Part shown: positions 32,309-42,696 of the stretch, piece by piece
Numbering within the stretch: the first letter of the stretch is position 1
How the letters are laid out: each line of letters begins with the position of its first letter
From: JACCWP01 sp963785115
GTDB lineage: Bacteria > Actinomycetota > Actinomycetes > Propionibacteriales > Nocardioidaceae
DNA length: 64,000 bases
Direction of reading: 5' to 3'
Assembly (NCBI GenBank): GCA_963785115.1
Contig: CAWATY010000006.1
Span: forward strand, 682,001 to 746,000
The notes under the pieces: model-generated
Databases searched by the model: none
Told to the model about the DNA's origin: nothing
The model's input: the letters and a program-made list of their open reading frames with translations, nothing else
Program-made: the position numbers and the translations under genes

Positions 32309-33621
32309 CCGAGCACCCGCCGGGCCACGTCGACGTGGAATCGCACGCCGCGCAACAGGTCGTCGACGTGTACCCGCTCGTCCTTGTTGTGCACCCCCTC
32401 CTCGACCACCGAGGGCGGGGTCGACCGGTACGGGCTGACGCCGTAGGCCACCGTGCCGAAGGCCCGCCGCAGGTGCACCGAGTCGGTGAAGCCCGTGGAC
32501 AGCGACGGCAGCAGCGTCACCTCGGGGTCATCGGCGGCGAACCACTCCCGGCAGGCGTCCCAGAGCACGCCCGCGGGCGGCGACCCGCTCCCCGGCGTGA
32601 TCGGTTCCGGGAAGGAGAGGTCGTACGGCAGGTCTGCGCCCAGCCGGGCGCGTACCTCCGCGACGACCTCGTCGGGCGTCGTGCCCGGGAGCACCCGGCA
32701 GTCCAGCTCGACGCCGGCCCGGGCGGGGAGCACGTTGCGGGCGGTCGACCCGGTGAGCAGCGTGGGCGCCATCGTGGTGCCGCAGACCGAGGGCAGGAAG
32801 TACTCCAGCTGCGGGCTCAGCGCCGTAGCCCGGGCGACGTCGGCTGCCAGGTCGTCGGTGCGGGCGCCGCCGAGGAGCACGTCGAGCATCGCGTCGACCG
32901 CGGGGTGCGGGCGCGGCACGGGCATGCCGGCACCGAGCCGGACCAGCAGCTCGCCCAGCAACGGCACGGCGTTGCGTCCCACCGACGGGGTCGACGCGTG
33001 TCCCGCCTCCCCGAGCGCTTCGACCAGCACCGGGCAGGTGCCCTTCTCGCCGACCTCCAGGTCGACCACGGTGCGGCCGTCGGCCAGCGGGTAGCGCAGT
33101 CCGCCGCCCTCGTTGAGCGCCAGGTCGCAGGACAGGTCGGGCCGGGCCTCGACCAACCACTCCATGCCGACCTTGGCGGACCCGTCCTCCTCGTCGGCGA
33201 CCATCATCAGCAGCAGGTCACCCCGCGGGCGGAACCCCTCCCGGGCGAGCACCATCGCCGCGACCGTACGCATCGCGACCTCGTTCTTCATGTCGATCGC
33301 ACCGCGCCCGTGCAGGAACCCGTCGTCGTCGACGACGCCGGCGAACGGTGGGTGCGTCCAGTCCCGCGCATCGGCGGGCACCACGTCGAGGTGGCCCACG
33401 TACGCCAGCGTCGGCCCGTCGCCGGTGCCGGGTATCCGGGCGACCAGGTTGGCCCGGGCCGGGTCACGGGCCACCAGCTCGGCCTCGATGCCCGCGCCGG
33501 CGAGCCGCTCACGGAGCAGCTCTGCCGCCGGTGTCTCGTTGCCGTTCGTCGTGTCGATGCGGATCAGGTCGCGGCAGAGCTCCACGACCTCGTCGTGCAG
33601 CGCCGTCTCGGTGGGAGTCAC
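32305..33621 (-). CDS. M20/M25/M40-family metallopeptidase
   Basis: A 438-residue di-zinc hydrolase of the ArgE/DapE/CPG2 family. It shows YVGHLDVVPAD (zinc His and Asp), GRGAIDMKNEVAM (bridging Asp), VADEEDGS (general-base and ligand Glu), and a dimerisation lid in the middle. It could be a dipeptidase or an N-acyl or N-carbamoyl amino acid hydrolase. GTG 33621 is preferred because the CAGGCT hexamer lies six bases upstream; GTG 33627 would add two residues. It begins 71 bases after the DUF1116 stop, probably as a separate unit. Confidence 0.85.
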   Translation of the reverse strand: MTPTETALHDEVVELCRDLIRIDTTNGNETPAAELLRERLAGAGIEAELVARDPARANLVARIPGTGDGPTLAYVGHLDVVPADARDWTHPPFAGVVDDDGFLHGRGAIDMKNEVAMRTVAAMVLAREGFRPRGDLLLMMVADEEDGSAKVGMEWLVEARPDLSCDLALNEGGGLRYPLADGRTVVDLEVGEKGTCPVLVEALGEAGHASTPSVGRNAVPLLGELLVRLGAGMPVPRPHPAVDAMLDVLLGGARTDDLAADVARATALSPQLEYFLPSVCGTTMAPTLLTGSTARNVLPARAGVELDCRVLPGTTPDEVVAEVRARLGADLPYDLSFPEPITPGSGSPPAGVLWDACREWFAADDPEVTLLPSLSTGFTDSVHLRRAFGTVAYGVSPYRSTPPSVVEEGVHNKDERVHVDDLLRGVRFHVDVARRVLG

Positions 33622-33627
33622 CGGCAC

Positions 33628-33633
33628 AGCCTG
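33628..33633 (-). promoter_or_regulatory. Putative -10 element of the M20-GNAT pair
   Basis: CAGGCT on the minus strand ends six bases before GTG 33621. Confidence 0.3.
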
Positions 33634-33691
33634 GCACCCCCCGAGCTTGTCACCGGCAGGACGCCATGGATGGCGATCTGACGGTGACAGG

Positions 33692-35089
33692 TCAGCGGGA
33701 GCGGGCGTGCTCGGCGAGGGCTGCCAGGGCGGCGGGGAAGATCTCGGCCGGCGGGGTCACCAGCCCCGCTCCCACCTGGCCGACGCCGGCCTCGCGGCCG
33801 GCCATCCCAGTGTTGATCTGCGGCAGGATCTCGGTGCGGCAGACCCGGGAGACGTCGATGCCGGTGGGCGCGCCGGCGAAGTCGAGCACCGGGATCGTCC
33901 ACCGCGGGTTGGCCGCGAGCGTGATCTCGCCCATCCGCCTCGTGGTCGCGAACGCGTCGGGGACGGTGCCGCCCACCAGCCGGACGATCGCCGGCGCCGT
34001 CGCCATCGAGAAGCCCCCGATGCCGGCGGTCTCGGTGATCGCGGAGTCGCCGATGTCGGGGTTGGCGTCGTCCGCGGTGAAGTCGCCGAGCAGCAGCCCC
34101 TCGATCTGCTGCGCGGGGCCGGTGAACCACGCGTCGCCGGTGCCGGCCACCTGGATCCCGAACTCGGTGCCGTTGCGGGCCATCGCCACGACCATCGTCG
34201 AGCCGTCGATGCCGCGGGCGGCGTCGAGCATCAGCTTGCAGGCCGGCATCGCGAGGTTGAGGAAGAAGTGGTCGTTGCCGCCGACGAACCGGATCGCGTC
34301 GGCCACGTCGTCGGCGGCGGTGCCCGACGCCACCATCGCCGGCGCGAGGTCGCGCAGCAGCATCAGCGTCCCGGCCCGGTTGCGGTTGTGCGCCTCGTCG
34401 CCCATCTGCAGCATCTGGGTGAGGATCCCGGTCACGTCGACCGGTCCGTGCGCCCGCACCGCGGCGGCGAGCAGCGGCCCGAGCACCGACGACATCCAGC
34501 GCAGCCGGTCGAGCACCTCCGGTGCGTACGCCCCGTAGCGCAGCACCTTGCCGAGCCCCTCGTTGAGCGAGCAGTACGTGCGCCGCCCGCTGGCGGGGTC
34601 CTCCAGCACCGACATCCACATCGAGGGCGTCACCACGCCGGCCATCGGCCCGACGGCGGCGTGGTGGTGGCACGGGTCGAGCGTGACGCCGTCGCCGCGC
34701 TCGAACAGTGCGGCGGCGTCCTGCGGGTCGTCGACCAGCCCCTCGAGCGCCGCGCCCCCGAGCAGCGCGCCGCGCATCGGCCCGGACGCCGCCTCCCAGG
34801 TGATCGGCGGGCCGGCGTGCAGGAAGTCGCCGCGGCCGAGACCGAGCAGGTCGCCCGCGGGGGCGACGTCGACGAGCATCGCCTGCACGCCGAGCACTGC
34901 CTCCACGGCGCGGGCATTGGCCGCGGCCCGCAGCGGGTCGGCGGCGACGGCTGCGAGGTCGTCGGAGGTGCCGTCCATCGGGGGGTGCCAGTCGACCCGG
35001 GTCACCTCGGCGGCCTGCGCGTCCAGTGCATCGGCGAGCAGCCCCGCCCCCACCGAGACGACGGACGGCTCGCTGGCCAGGTCGCTCAC
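33692..35089 (-). CDS. DUF1116 protein, AllG/YlbE-like carbamoyltransferase subunit
   Basis: A 465-residue DUF1116 protein, with DPCHHHAAVGPMAGVVTPSM, DEAHNRNRAGTLMLLRDLAP and GNDHFFLNLAMPACKLM as family landmarks. In E. coli the homolog YlbE (AllG) is part of the oxamate carbamoyltransferase reported as AllFGH, which phosphorolyses oxalurate to oxamate and carbamoyl phosphate. Here it is the last of three coupled genes (DUF2877, FdrA, DUF1116); its GTG overlaps the FdrA stop. The barbiturase and carbamate kinase genes nearby suggest that the substrate is ureidomalonate instead of oxalurate; this is inference. Confidence 0.85.
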   Translation of the reverse strand: MSDLASEPSVVSVGAGLLADALDAQAAEVTRVDWHPPMDGTSDDLAAVAADPLRAAANARAVEAVLGVQAMLVDVAPAGDLLGLGRGDFLHAGPPITWEAASGPMRGALLGGAALEGLVDDPQDAAALFERGDGVTLDPCHHHAAVGPMAGVVTPSMWMSVLEDPASGRRTYCSLNEGLGKVLRYGAYAPEVLDRLRWMSSVLGPLLAAAVRAHGPVDVTGILTQMLQMGDEAHNRNRAGTLMLLRDLAPAMVASGTAADDVADAIRFVGGNDHFFLNLAMPACKLMLDAARGIDGSTMVVAMARNGTEFGIQVAGTGDAWFTGPAQQIEGLLLGDFTADDANPDIGDSAITETAGIGGFSMATAPAIVRLVGGTVPDAFATTRRMGEITLAANPRWTIPVLDFAGAPTGIDVSRVCRTEILPQINTGMAGREAGVGQVGAGLVTPPAEIFPAALAALAEHARSR

Positions 35090-36528
35090 CGGCTCGCACC
35101 CCCTTCGGGCTCGGTGGCCACCGCCAGCAGCGAGACCGCCTGCCGTGCGGCGTGCGCGTTGGAGCAGAAGACCTGTGCGCCCGTGGCGGCCAGCGCCTCG
35201 GCCTGGCGGGACAGCACCTGCGGGTCGTCGTCGGTGCCGATGCAGCTGATCACGACGGGCAGGTCGTCGGGCAGGTCGTGCAGCACAGGCACCAGGTCTT
35301 GGGCTGGATCGGGCTGCGCGCCGTACCCGAGCACGACGTCGAGCAGCAGCACGCCGGTGGTCGGGTCGGCACCGGCGCGGGCGATCGCCTCGAGCCGCAG
35401 CGTCGGATCGATCATCGGGTGCGGTCGACCGACGGTCATCGCGTCGTCGCCGAAGTCGACGGTCTCGTACGCGTCCTCCGGCAGCCGGTCAGCGGCGATG
35501 ACCGCAGCTTCGCCACACAGCGTCCCGCCCACGAACAACCCGCGCAGCACGCCCTCCCGAACGCCCGTCCGATCGCTCTGGGCGGCGGTGCCCCAGCCAG
35601 CCCACGCGGGGACCGACCGACCCAGCGCTCCGAGCAGCTCCTCGACCGCCGCCGTGAGGTCGGGGCGGCCCGGGCCGAGCAGCGCCAGCTGCACCGGAGT
35701 CGCCAGCGTGTCGACGAACGCCGACAGCTCGTCGGCCACCTCGGCCGCAGGCGGCTTCGAGACGAGGACGACGTGCTCGGTCGCCGGGTCGTCGTCGAGC
35801 CGGCGCAGAGCGGTCCGGGTGGACAGCCCACCGACCTCGGCGGACAGGTCGCGACCACCGACGCCGAGGGCGGCGCTGGTGCCGACCCCGGCGGCGGCGA
35901 GCAGGCACATCACCTGCTGGCACCCGGTCCCCGACGCCGCGACGAGACCGACCGGTCCCGGCGGCACGGCGTTGGCGAAGCCGAGCCCGACACCGCCGAC
36001 CATCGCCGTGCCGCAGTCGGGTCCCATCACCAGCACGCCCGCGTCGTCCGCGGCGCGCTTCAGCGCCACCTCCTGCTCGAGCGGGACGTTGTCGCTGAAG
36101 ACCATCACGTCGGCACCGGCCTCGACTGCGTCCATGGCCTCGACCAGCGCGGCCGCACCGGGCACCGACACCAGCGCCAGGCCAGCCCCCGACCGGTCCA
36201 GCGCCGTCGCCGTCGTCCGCGGCGGCGCCACCTGCTCACCGTCCGAGCCACCACCGGTCCGTGCCCGGAGCGCGTCGTCGACCGCCGCGACCGCACCCTC
36301 CAACGCCCCGTCATCGTCGGCTTCGGTCCGCACGGCCACGACGAGGTCGTTCGGCGTCGCGGTCGGCACGTCGAAACCCATGCCCGCGAGCACCTCGAGG
36401 TTCAGCGGGGTGGCCATCGCCACCTGCGCGGCGGCCACACCGGGCCGGCCGGCCAGCTCGCGACTGAGCGCGAGCAGGGCGACCGAGTCGGCGTACGCGC
36501 CGGGGCGCACCTCCACGTGCGTCGTCAT
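35086..36528 (-). CDS. fdrA: FdrA-family protein (AllF-like), succinyl-CoA-synthetase fold
   Basis: A 480-residue FdrA protein. An N-terminal domain contains AQVAMATPLNLEVLAGMGFD. The CoA-ligase-like core follows with VMGPDCGTAMVGGVGLGFAN, VAASGTGCQQVMCLLA and ALGVGGRDLSAEVGG. The fold is related to succinyl-CoA synthetase alpha/beta, but the E. coli protein works with YlbE and YlbF as a transcarbamoylase. It is somewhat shorter than E. coli FdrA (about 555). ATGA and GTGA overlaps link it to both neighbours, so the three subunits are made together. Carbamate kinase at 50644 supplies the matching next step. Confidence 0.88.
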   Translation of the reverse strand: MTTHVEVRPGAYADSVALLALSRELAGRPGVAAAQVAMATPLNLEVLAGMGFDVPTATPNDLVVAVRTEADDDGALEGAVAAVDDALRARTGGGSDGEQVAPPRTTATALDRSGAGLALVSVPGAAALVEAMDAVEAGADVMVFSDNVPLEQEVALKRAADDAGVLVMGPDCGTAMVGGVGLGFANAVPPGPVGLVAASGTGCQQVMCLLAAAGVGTSAALGVGGRDLSAEVGGLSTRTALRRLDDDPATEHVVLVSKPPAAEVADELSAFVDTLATPVQLALLGPGRPDLTAAVEELLGALGRSVPAWAGWGTAAQSDRTGVREGVLRGLFVGGTLCGEAAVIAADRLPEDAYETVDFGDDAMTVGRPHPMIDPTLRLEAIARAGADPTTGVLLLDVVLGYGAQPDPAQDLVPVLHDLPDDLPVVISCIGTDDDPQVLSRQAEALAATGAQVFCSNAHAARQAVSLLAVATEPEGGASR

Positions 36529-37334
36529 GCCGGCGCCCCCGTCAGGGCCAGGGCGACACCGACTGCCAGCCCGGCCCCGGACGAGTGACCGATCGCGAGC
36601 AGGTCGTCGAGCAGGGCTCTGATCCGGGCGGCCGGCGCGCCGGATGCCAGGCCGACCAGCAGGGCGCGCAGGGCCGGCACCGTCTCGCCGTCCGCGGCGC
36701 GGTCGAGCAACGTCGCCGAGAACGTGGTGGTGCGCCCGTGCGCCGCCCGTACGGTCCGGGCCAGCGCTGCCGAGCCGCTCAGGCCCGCCGCGCGCCGGGC
36801 GACCAGCCAGCCGGCCAGCACGTCGTCGCCCACGGGGGTGAGCCCGTCGCCGCGGCCGATCAGGTCGGCGACCGCCGCGGGTCGTCCTGCGGCCAGTGCC
36901 CACAGCGCGCCCGCGGGGAGCTGGTCGAGTGCGGCGTCGAACCGCGGCTCGGCGCCCGGCAGCGGCCAGCCGCAGACGGCTCCGGCGGAGTCCCGAAGCG
37001 CGGGCAGCGCCGGCACGGTCGCGGTGGAGATGCGGGCGACGGTGAAGGTGCTGCCGGCCAGCCGGACCGCCCGGTCGCCGACCACCGCGGTGTCGCCGGG
37101 CACCGTGTCGGGCAGCCGCGACAGCCGGGTGCGCAGGCCGAGCGGCACGGCGACGGCTCCGCTGGCCAGCACCCCCACGGCCACGCCGTGGTCGTCGACG
37201 TACACCGCCTGCGGCCCCGCGGCGAGGACCCGCGCAGGGCGCGGTGGCCCGGACAGCCGGTCGGCGAGCCAGGGCGTCGCCGCCGCCAGCACCGGGGGCG
37301 TCGCGGTGGGCGCGGCGACGGCGGGCAGGATCAC
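36525..37334 (-). CDS. DUF2877 protein, AllH/YlbF-like carbamoyltransferase subunit
   Basis: A 269-residue DUF2877 protein. The diagnostic GRGDGLTPVGDDVLAGWL is present near residues 155-172 and IGHSSGAGLAVGVALAL near the end. E. coli YlbF (AllH) is the third component of oxamate carbamoyltransferase. GTG 37334 is chosen because TAGCCT sits six bases upstream; GTG 37337 would add one residue. It is the promoter-proximal gene of the minus-strand operon and faces the uracil permease across about 100 bases, so the two halves of the pathway share a divergent promoter region. Confidence 0.82.
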   Translation of the reverse strand: MILPAVAAPTATPPVLAAATPWLADRLSGPPRPARVLAAGPQAVYVDDHGVAVGVLASGAVAVPLGLRTRLSRLPDTVPGDTAVVGDRAVRLAGSTFTVARISTATVPALPALRDSAGAVCGWPLPGAEPRFDAALDQLPAGALWALAAGRPAAVADLIGRGDGLTPVGDDVLAGWLVARRAAGLSGSAALARTVRAAHGRTTTFSATLLDRAADGETVPALRALLVGLASGAPAARIRALLDDLLAIGHSSGAGLAVGVALALTGAPA

Positions 37335-37340
37335 CACCGG

Positions 37341-37346
37341 AGGCTA
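37341..37346 (-). promoter_or_regulatory. Putative -10 element of the DUF2877-FdrA-DUF1116 operon
   Basis: TAGCCT on the minus strand ends six bases before GTG 37334. Confidence 0.45.
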
Positions 37347-37396
37347 TCGACCTCGTTCGTCTCGTGTTGTTCAGCCGCCGGTGTGACCGGGACCAC

Positions 37397-37402
37397 TACT
37401 GT
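37397..37402 (+). promoter_or_regulatory. Putative -10 element of the ten-gene pyrimidine operon
   Basis: TACTGT lies 36 bases before the permease ATG, leaving a leader of about 30 bases that contains AGGAGG. No clear -35 box or operator palindrome was seen in the 100-base divergent region. Confidence 0.3.
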
Positions 37403-37438
37403 CGCGGCAGACCCAGCGCAGAGCGTCAGGAGGTCGTC

Positions 37439-38902
37439 ATGTCAGTCGGCGGATGGAAGGTCGTCCACGGGGGCCGGACCCCGCCACCCGGAGAGGCGGT
37501 GGCGCCGGACGAACGGCTCTCCTGGGCGCGTACCGCGGGACTGGGTGCCCAGCACGTGGTGGCGATGTTCGGGGCGACGTTCGTCTTCCCGCTGATCATG
37601 GGGCTCAATCCCCAGCTCGCGATCATGATGAGCGGCGTCGCGACGATCGTCTTCCTGCTGATGGTGTCGGGCAAGGTGCCCAGCTACCTCGGCACGTCGG
37701 CGTCGTTCGTCGGCGGTGCCGCGGCGATCTACTCCCAGGGCGGCGACCCGGCCGACGTCACCGGTGCCGTTCTCATCGCGGGCGTCGTGCTCGCGCTGGT
37801 GGGCGTGCTGATCCACTTCCTCGGGTCGGGCGTGCTGCACGCGGTGCTGCCCCCGGTTGTCACCGGCGCCGTGGTGATGCTGATCGGTTTCAACCTGGCA
37901 CCGGTCGTCGCCAACGTGTACTGGCCGCAGGACCAGTGGATCGCCCTGATCGTGATGGGCGCGGTGATCTTGATGGCGGTCGGCCTGCGCGGCTTCTTCG
38001 GCCGGATCGCGGTGTTCCTCGGGCTGGTGTTCGGCTACCTGCTGTCCTGGCTGGTCGACCAGGGCGGGCAGATCACCTCCGTGCTGCCCGGGCAGAACCT
38101 GCTGGACCAGAACGGTGAGCCGTGCAGCGCTGAGGGGCCCTACTGCGTGGCCACCGCGTTCGCCCACGACCGGGTGAGCTGGGCAGGCGTCAAGGCGGCG
38201 GACTGGGTCGGCTTCCCGCCGGCGAGCGACTTCGCCAACGGCGTCGTGGGCTACCACGCGCCGACGTTCAGCCTGGCGTTCGTGCTGCTGATGCTGCCCG
38301 CCGTGATCGCGCTGGTGGCCGAGAACACCGGGCACGTCAAGGCGGTCGCCGAGATGACCGAGCGGGACCTCGACCCGGTGATGGGCCGGGCCATCGCCGC
38401 CGACGGTGTCGGCACCGTGATCGCCTCGTCGGTCGGTGGCTCGCCCACGACCACGTACGCCGAGAACATCGGCGTGATGGCGGCGACCCGGATCTACTCG
38501 ACCGCCGCCTACTTCGTCGCGGCGGGGGTGGCGATCATCTTCGGGCTGTCGCCGAAGTTCGGTGCCCTCGTGTCCGCGACGCCCGGCGGTGTCCTCGGCG
38601 GGATCACCGTGGTCCTCTACGGGATGATCGGCCTGCTCGGCGCGAAGATCTGGAAGGAGAACGGGGTGGACTTCGCCAACCCCGTCAACCTGGTGCCGGT
38701 GGCCGCCGGCATCATCATCGCGATCGGCGACACGTCGCTGGAGATCACCGACGACTTCGTGCTGTCGGGCATCGCGCTCGGCACGATCGTGACCCTCGTC
38801 GGCTACCACCTGGCCCGCGCCGTCGCACCGGCCAACCTCCGCGAGGGAGCGATCCTCGCCGTCGGCCGGCACGACGTGCACAAGCAGGAGGGGAGAGACT
38901 GA
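37439..38902 (+). CDS. NCS2 uracil permease (UraA/PyrP type)
   Basis: A 487-residue nucleobase transporter with about 14 membrane helices. The NCS2 signature TTTYAENIGVMAATR at about residues 336-350 matches the uracil-type UraA sequence much more than xanthine or urate permeases. LGAQHVVAMFGATFVFPLIM near the N-terminus is also typical. ATG 37439 has a perfect AGGAGG ribosome-binding site. It is the first gene of the operon; the hydroxylase FAD subunit begins four bases after its stop. It should import uracil for the catabolic enzymes that follow. Confidence 0.88.
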   Translation: MSVGGWKVVHGGRTPPPGEAVAPDERLSWARTAGLGAQHVVAMFGATFVFPLIMGLNPQLAIMMSGVATIVFLLMVSGKVPSYLGTSASFVGGAAAIYSQGGDPADVTGAVLIAGVVLALVGVLIHFLGSGVLHAVLPPVVTGAVVMLIGFNLAPVVANVYWPQDQWIALIVMGAVILMAVGLRGFFGRIAVFLGLVFGYLLSWLVDQGGQITSVLPGQNLLDQNGEPCSAEGPYCVATAFAHDRVSWAGVKAADWVGFPPASDFANGVVGYHAPTFSLAFVLLMLPAVIALVAENTGHVKAVAEMTERDLDPVMGRAIAADGVGTVIASSVGGSPTTTYAENIGVMAATRIYSTAAYFVAAGVAIIFGLSPKFGALVSATPGGVLGGITVVLYGMIGLLGAKIWKENGVDFANPVNLVPVAAGIIIAIGDTSLEITDDFVLSGIALGTIVTLVGYHLARAVAPANLREGAILAVGRHDVHKQEGRD

Positions 38903-38906
38903 CGGG

Positions 38907-39784
38907 GTGAAGCCGGCTCCGTTCGACTACCTGCGGCCGCAGACCGTGGCCGAGGCACTGGAGGCGCTGGCCGCGCACGCCGACGCCAAGGTACTCGCGG
39001 GCGGGCAGAGCCTGGTGCCGCTGCTGTCCATGCGGCTGGCCGCGCCGAGCACGCTGGTCGACGTCAACGGGCTCAGCGAGCTGGCCCACGTCAGCTGCGA
39101 CAGCGCCGGCGTGCGCGTGGGCGCGCTGGCCCGGCACGCCGAGGTCGAGCGGGACCTGGATGTCCGGCGCGTGCAGCCGCTGGTGTCGGAGGCGCTGCGG
39201 TTCGTGGCGCACCCGACGATCCGCAACCGCGGCACAACGGTCGGATCGGTGGTGCACGCGGACGCAGCGGCGGAGATGCCGATGGTGATCACGCTGCTCG
39301 GCGGCCACGTGTCGGCGGCCTCGGTGCGTGGCACCCGGCAGGTCGCCGCGGCGGACCTTTTCGTCGGTCCGCTGGAGACGTCACTGGCGCACGACGAGCT
39401 GGTGACGGAGGCGTTCTTCCCCGCCCTCGCCGAGGGCGGCTCGGTCGCGTTCGAGGAGATCTCGCGGCGGCACGGCGACTATGCCCTGGTGGGGGTGGCA
39501 GCACTGGTGGAGCGCAGCGGGGGAGACGTGTCGCGGGTGAGCGTCGGCTACCTGTCGGTGGCCGACGTCCCGGTGGTGCTCGACCTGACCGAGACGCTCG
39601 CCGGCGCGGACGCCGATGGGGATGCGTACGCCCGCGCCGCCGACCGGGCCCGCGCCGAGCTTGACCCGGGCGCGGACATCCACGCGAGCGCCGACTTCCG
39701 ACGGCACCTGGCGGGCGTGCTCACCGCACGGGTGCTGCGCCGCGCGGTCGAGGACGACCCGGCGAGCGGGCGACGGGGCGCCGC

Positions 39785-39788
<4 letters not shown>
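38907..39788 (+). CDS. Molybdenum hydroxylase FAD-binding (medium) subunit, CoxM-like
   Basis: A 293-residue FAD-binding subunit of the xanthine-dehydrogenase superfamily. The two FAD motifs are KVLAGGQSLVPLLSMRLA and TIRNRGTTVGSVVHADAAAEMP, followed by a CO-dehydrogenase flavoprotein C-terminal domain. It passes electrons from the Fe-S subunit to FAD. GTG 38907 follows GGAGGGGAGAGAC. Gene order FAD, Fe-S, Mo, CoxG is that of three-subunit CoxMSL-type enzymes. Context with uracil permease, cytosine deaminase and a barbiturase-family enzyme makes uracil/thymine dehydrogenase (EC 1.17.99.4) the likely activity. Confidence 0.85.
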
Positions 39789-40275
<487 letters not shown>

Positions 40276-40279
<4 letters not shown>

Positions 40280-42696
40280 CGACGAAGCTGTTCGGCGAGC
40301 GCGTCCCGCGGGTCGAGGACGACCGGATGCTGCGTGGCGAGGGGCGCTACACCGACGACCTGGGTGCCGACGCGCTGCACGTCGCGATGGTCCGTAGCCC
40401 ACACGCGCACGCCCGGGTGGTCGACATCGACGTCGACGCGGTGCACGACGTCGAGGGCGTGGTCGCGGTCTACACCTACGACGACCTCAGCGGGCCGATG
40501 GCGGCGCCGCTGCCGCTGCTGATCCCGCACCCGACGCTGACGCACGGGCGCACCCAGTACGCGCTGGCCAAGGACGAGGTCAACTACGCCGGCGAGGCGG
40601 TGGCGATGGTCGTGGCCGTCGATCGCTATGTGGCCGAGGACGCCGCCGGGCGGATCCTGGTCTCGTACGAGTTCCTGCCGCCGGTGGTGGGACTCGAGGC
40701 CGCCCGTGCCGCCGACAACCTGGTGCACGACGACGTGCCGGGGAACGTCGCGGCGCGGATGGAGCAGGCCAACGGTGACCCCGAGCCGCTGATCGAGGCG
40801 GCGCCGCACCGGCTGTCGCTCGACCTCGAGATCGAGCGCAGCGCCAGCATGCCGCTGGAGGGCCGGGCGACCCTGGCCCGCTGGGGCGGCGACTCCGGCC
40901 GGATGCAGGTCTGGACCTCGACGCAGACCTCGACCGGCGTCCGCGCGGCCGTGGCCGCCAAGCTCGGCCTCGGCCTGGTCGACGTCGACGTGATCACCCC
41001 CGACGTGGGCGGCGGCTTCGGGGTCAAGATCAACCACCCCTGGCCCGAGGAGCTGCTGGTGCCGATGGCGGCCCGTGCGCTGGGCCGGCCGGTCAAGTTC
41101 GTCGAGGACCGGCGCGAGCACTTCATCTCGTCGGCGCACGAGCGCGGGCAGCTGCAGCACATCGACGTCGGCTTCGACGACGACGGCCGGGTGCTCGGGC
41201 TGTCGGTACGCATCTGGCACGACAACGGGGCGTACATCCCCTACGGCCTGATCGTGCCGATCGTGACGTCGACCCAGCTGCTCGGCCCGTACAAGCCCGG
41301 TGCCTACCGGGTGGTCTTCGACTCGCTCTACACCAACACCGTGATGGTCACGCCCTACCGCGGCGCCGGCAGGCCGCAGGGCTGCTTCGCCATGGAGCGC
41401 ACGATGGACGCCATCGCGCAGGCGCTCGGCAAGGACCGCACCGAGGTGCGCGCGGCCAACTTCATCCAGCCCGACGAGTTCCCGTTCGACCAGGGGCTGA
41501 TCTTCCAGGACGGCAAGCCGCTGGTGTACGACTCCGGCGACTACCCGGCCTCGCTGGACAAGATCAAGGCCCTGGTCGGCTGGGACGACTTCGAGGCCTA
41601 CCGCGAGCAGGCCCGCGCCGAGGGCAGGCGGGTCGGGATCGGGCTCGCCTGCTACGTCGAGGGCACCGGCCCCGGTCCGTACGAGGGCGGTCACGTCCAG
41701 ATCGAGACCAGCGGTCGGATCAAGGTGGCGACCGGCCTGACCACCCAGGGCCAGGGGCACCGGACGGTGTTCGCCCAGATCGTGGCCGACGAGCTCGGCG
41801 TGCCACTGGACATGGTCGACGTGGTCACCGGCGACACCCGGCGGTTCCCCTACGCGGTCGGCACGTTCGCCTCCCGCGGCGCGGTGATGAGCGGGTCGGC
41901 GATCGCGCTGGCCACTCGCAACGTCCGGGCCAAGGCGCTGCGGATCGCGGCCGACGCGCTGGAGGCCAACGAGGACGACCTCGAGATCACCGAGGGCATG
42001 GTGCGGGTCAAAGGGGCGCCGGAGTCGGCGGTCGGGCTGGGGACGCTGGCGGTGCTGTCGAACCCGCTGCGCTACGCGTTCGACGAGGCGTCCAAGGCGG
42101 CGACCCAGTTCGCGGTGGGCGACCCCGACAAGCCGCCGGTCGCCGAGGACGACGAGCCCGGCCTCGAGGGTCGCGACTACTACTCACCCACCCGCTCGAC
42201 CTTCGCGAACGGCATGCACGCGGTCGTCGTCGAGACCGATCCCGACACCGCCGAGATCCGGGTGCTGCGCTACTGCGTCGTGCACGACTGCGGCCGGCTG
42301 GTCAACCCGATGATCGTCGAGGGGCAGATCCACGGCGGCGTCGCGCAGGGCGTCGGCGGCGCACTGTACGAGCGGATGGTCTACGACGAGCACGGGCAGC
42401 TGCAGAACGCGTCGTTCATGGACTTCCTGATGCCGTACGTCTCCGAGGTGCCCGAGCGGATCGAGATCGACCACCTGGAGACCCCCTCGCCGCTGAACCC
42501 GCTGGGCATCAAGGGCGCCGGCGAGGCCGGGGTGATCCCCTCGGCGGCCGTCTTCGCCGCCGCCATCGAGGACGCCGAGGGCATCCCCATCACCCGGATG
42601 CCGATCTCGCCGTCGGAGCTGTTCGAGCTCAGGCGCCAGCACGGCGCCGACACGAAGCCCGACCCGGAGGACACGGAGAAGGAGAGTGGGCGATGA
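40276..42696 (+). CDS. Molybdenum hydroxylase large subunit (uracil/thymine dehydrogenase candidate)
   Basis: An 806-residue molybdopterin-cytosine-dinucleotide subunit. It has VGGGFGVKINHPWPEE, the active-site loop PYRGAGR at 360-366, and GAGEAG with the likely catalytic E750. The loop lacks the VAYRCSFR sequence of true aerobic CO dehydrogenase, so despite the CoxL-like layout it should hydroxylate an organic ring. Surrounding genes point to hydroxylation of uracil at C6 to barbiturate, as in Rhodococcus uracil/thymine dehydrogenase. Other N-heterocycles cannot be excluded. No XdhC/CoxF-type maturation gene is in the window. Confidence 0.88.

Noticed and set aside
33113..36622. Long plus-strand open frame (over 1,100 codons) opposite the M20, DUF1116 and FdrA genes
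   Set aside because: Amino acid composition is low-complexity Ser/Arg/Ala. The opposite strand encodes recognisable protein families throughout.
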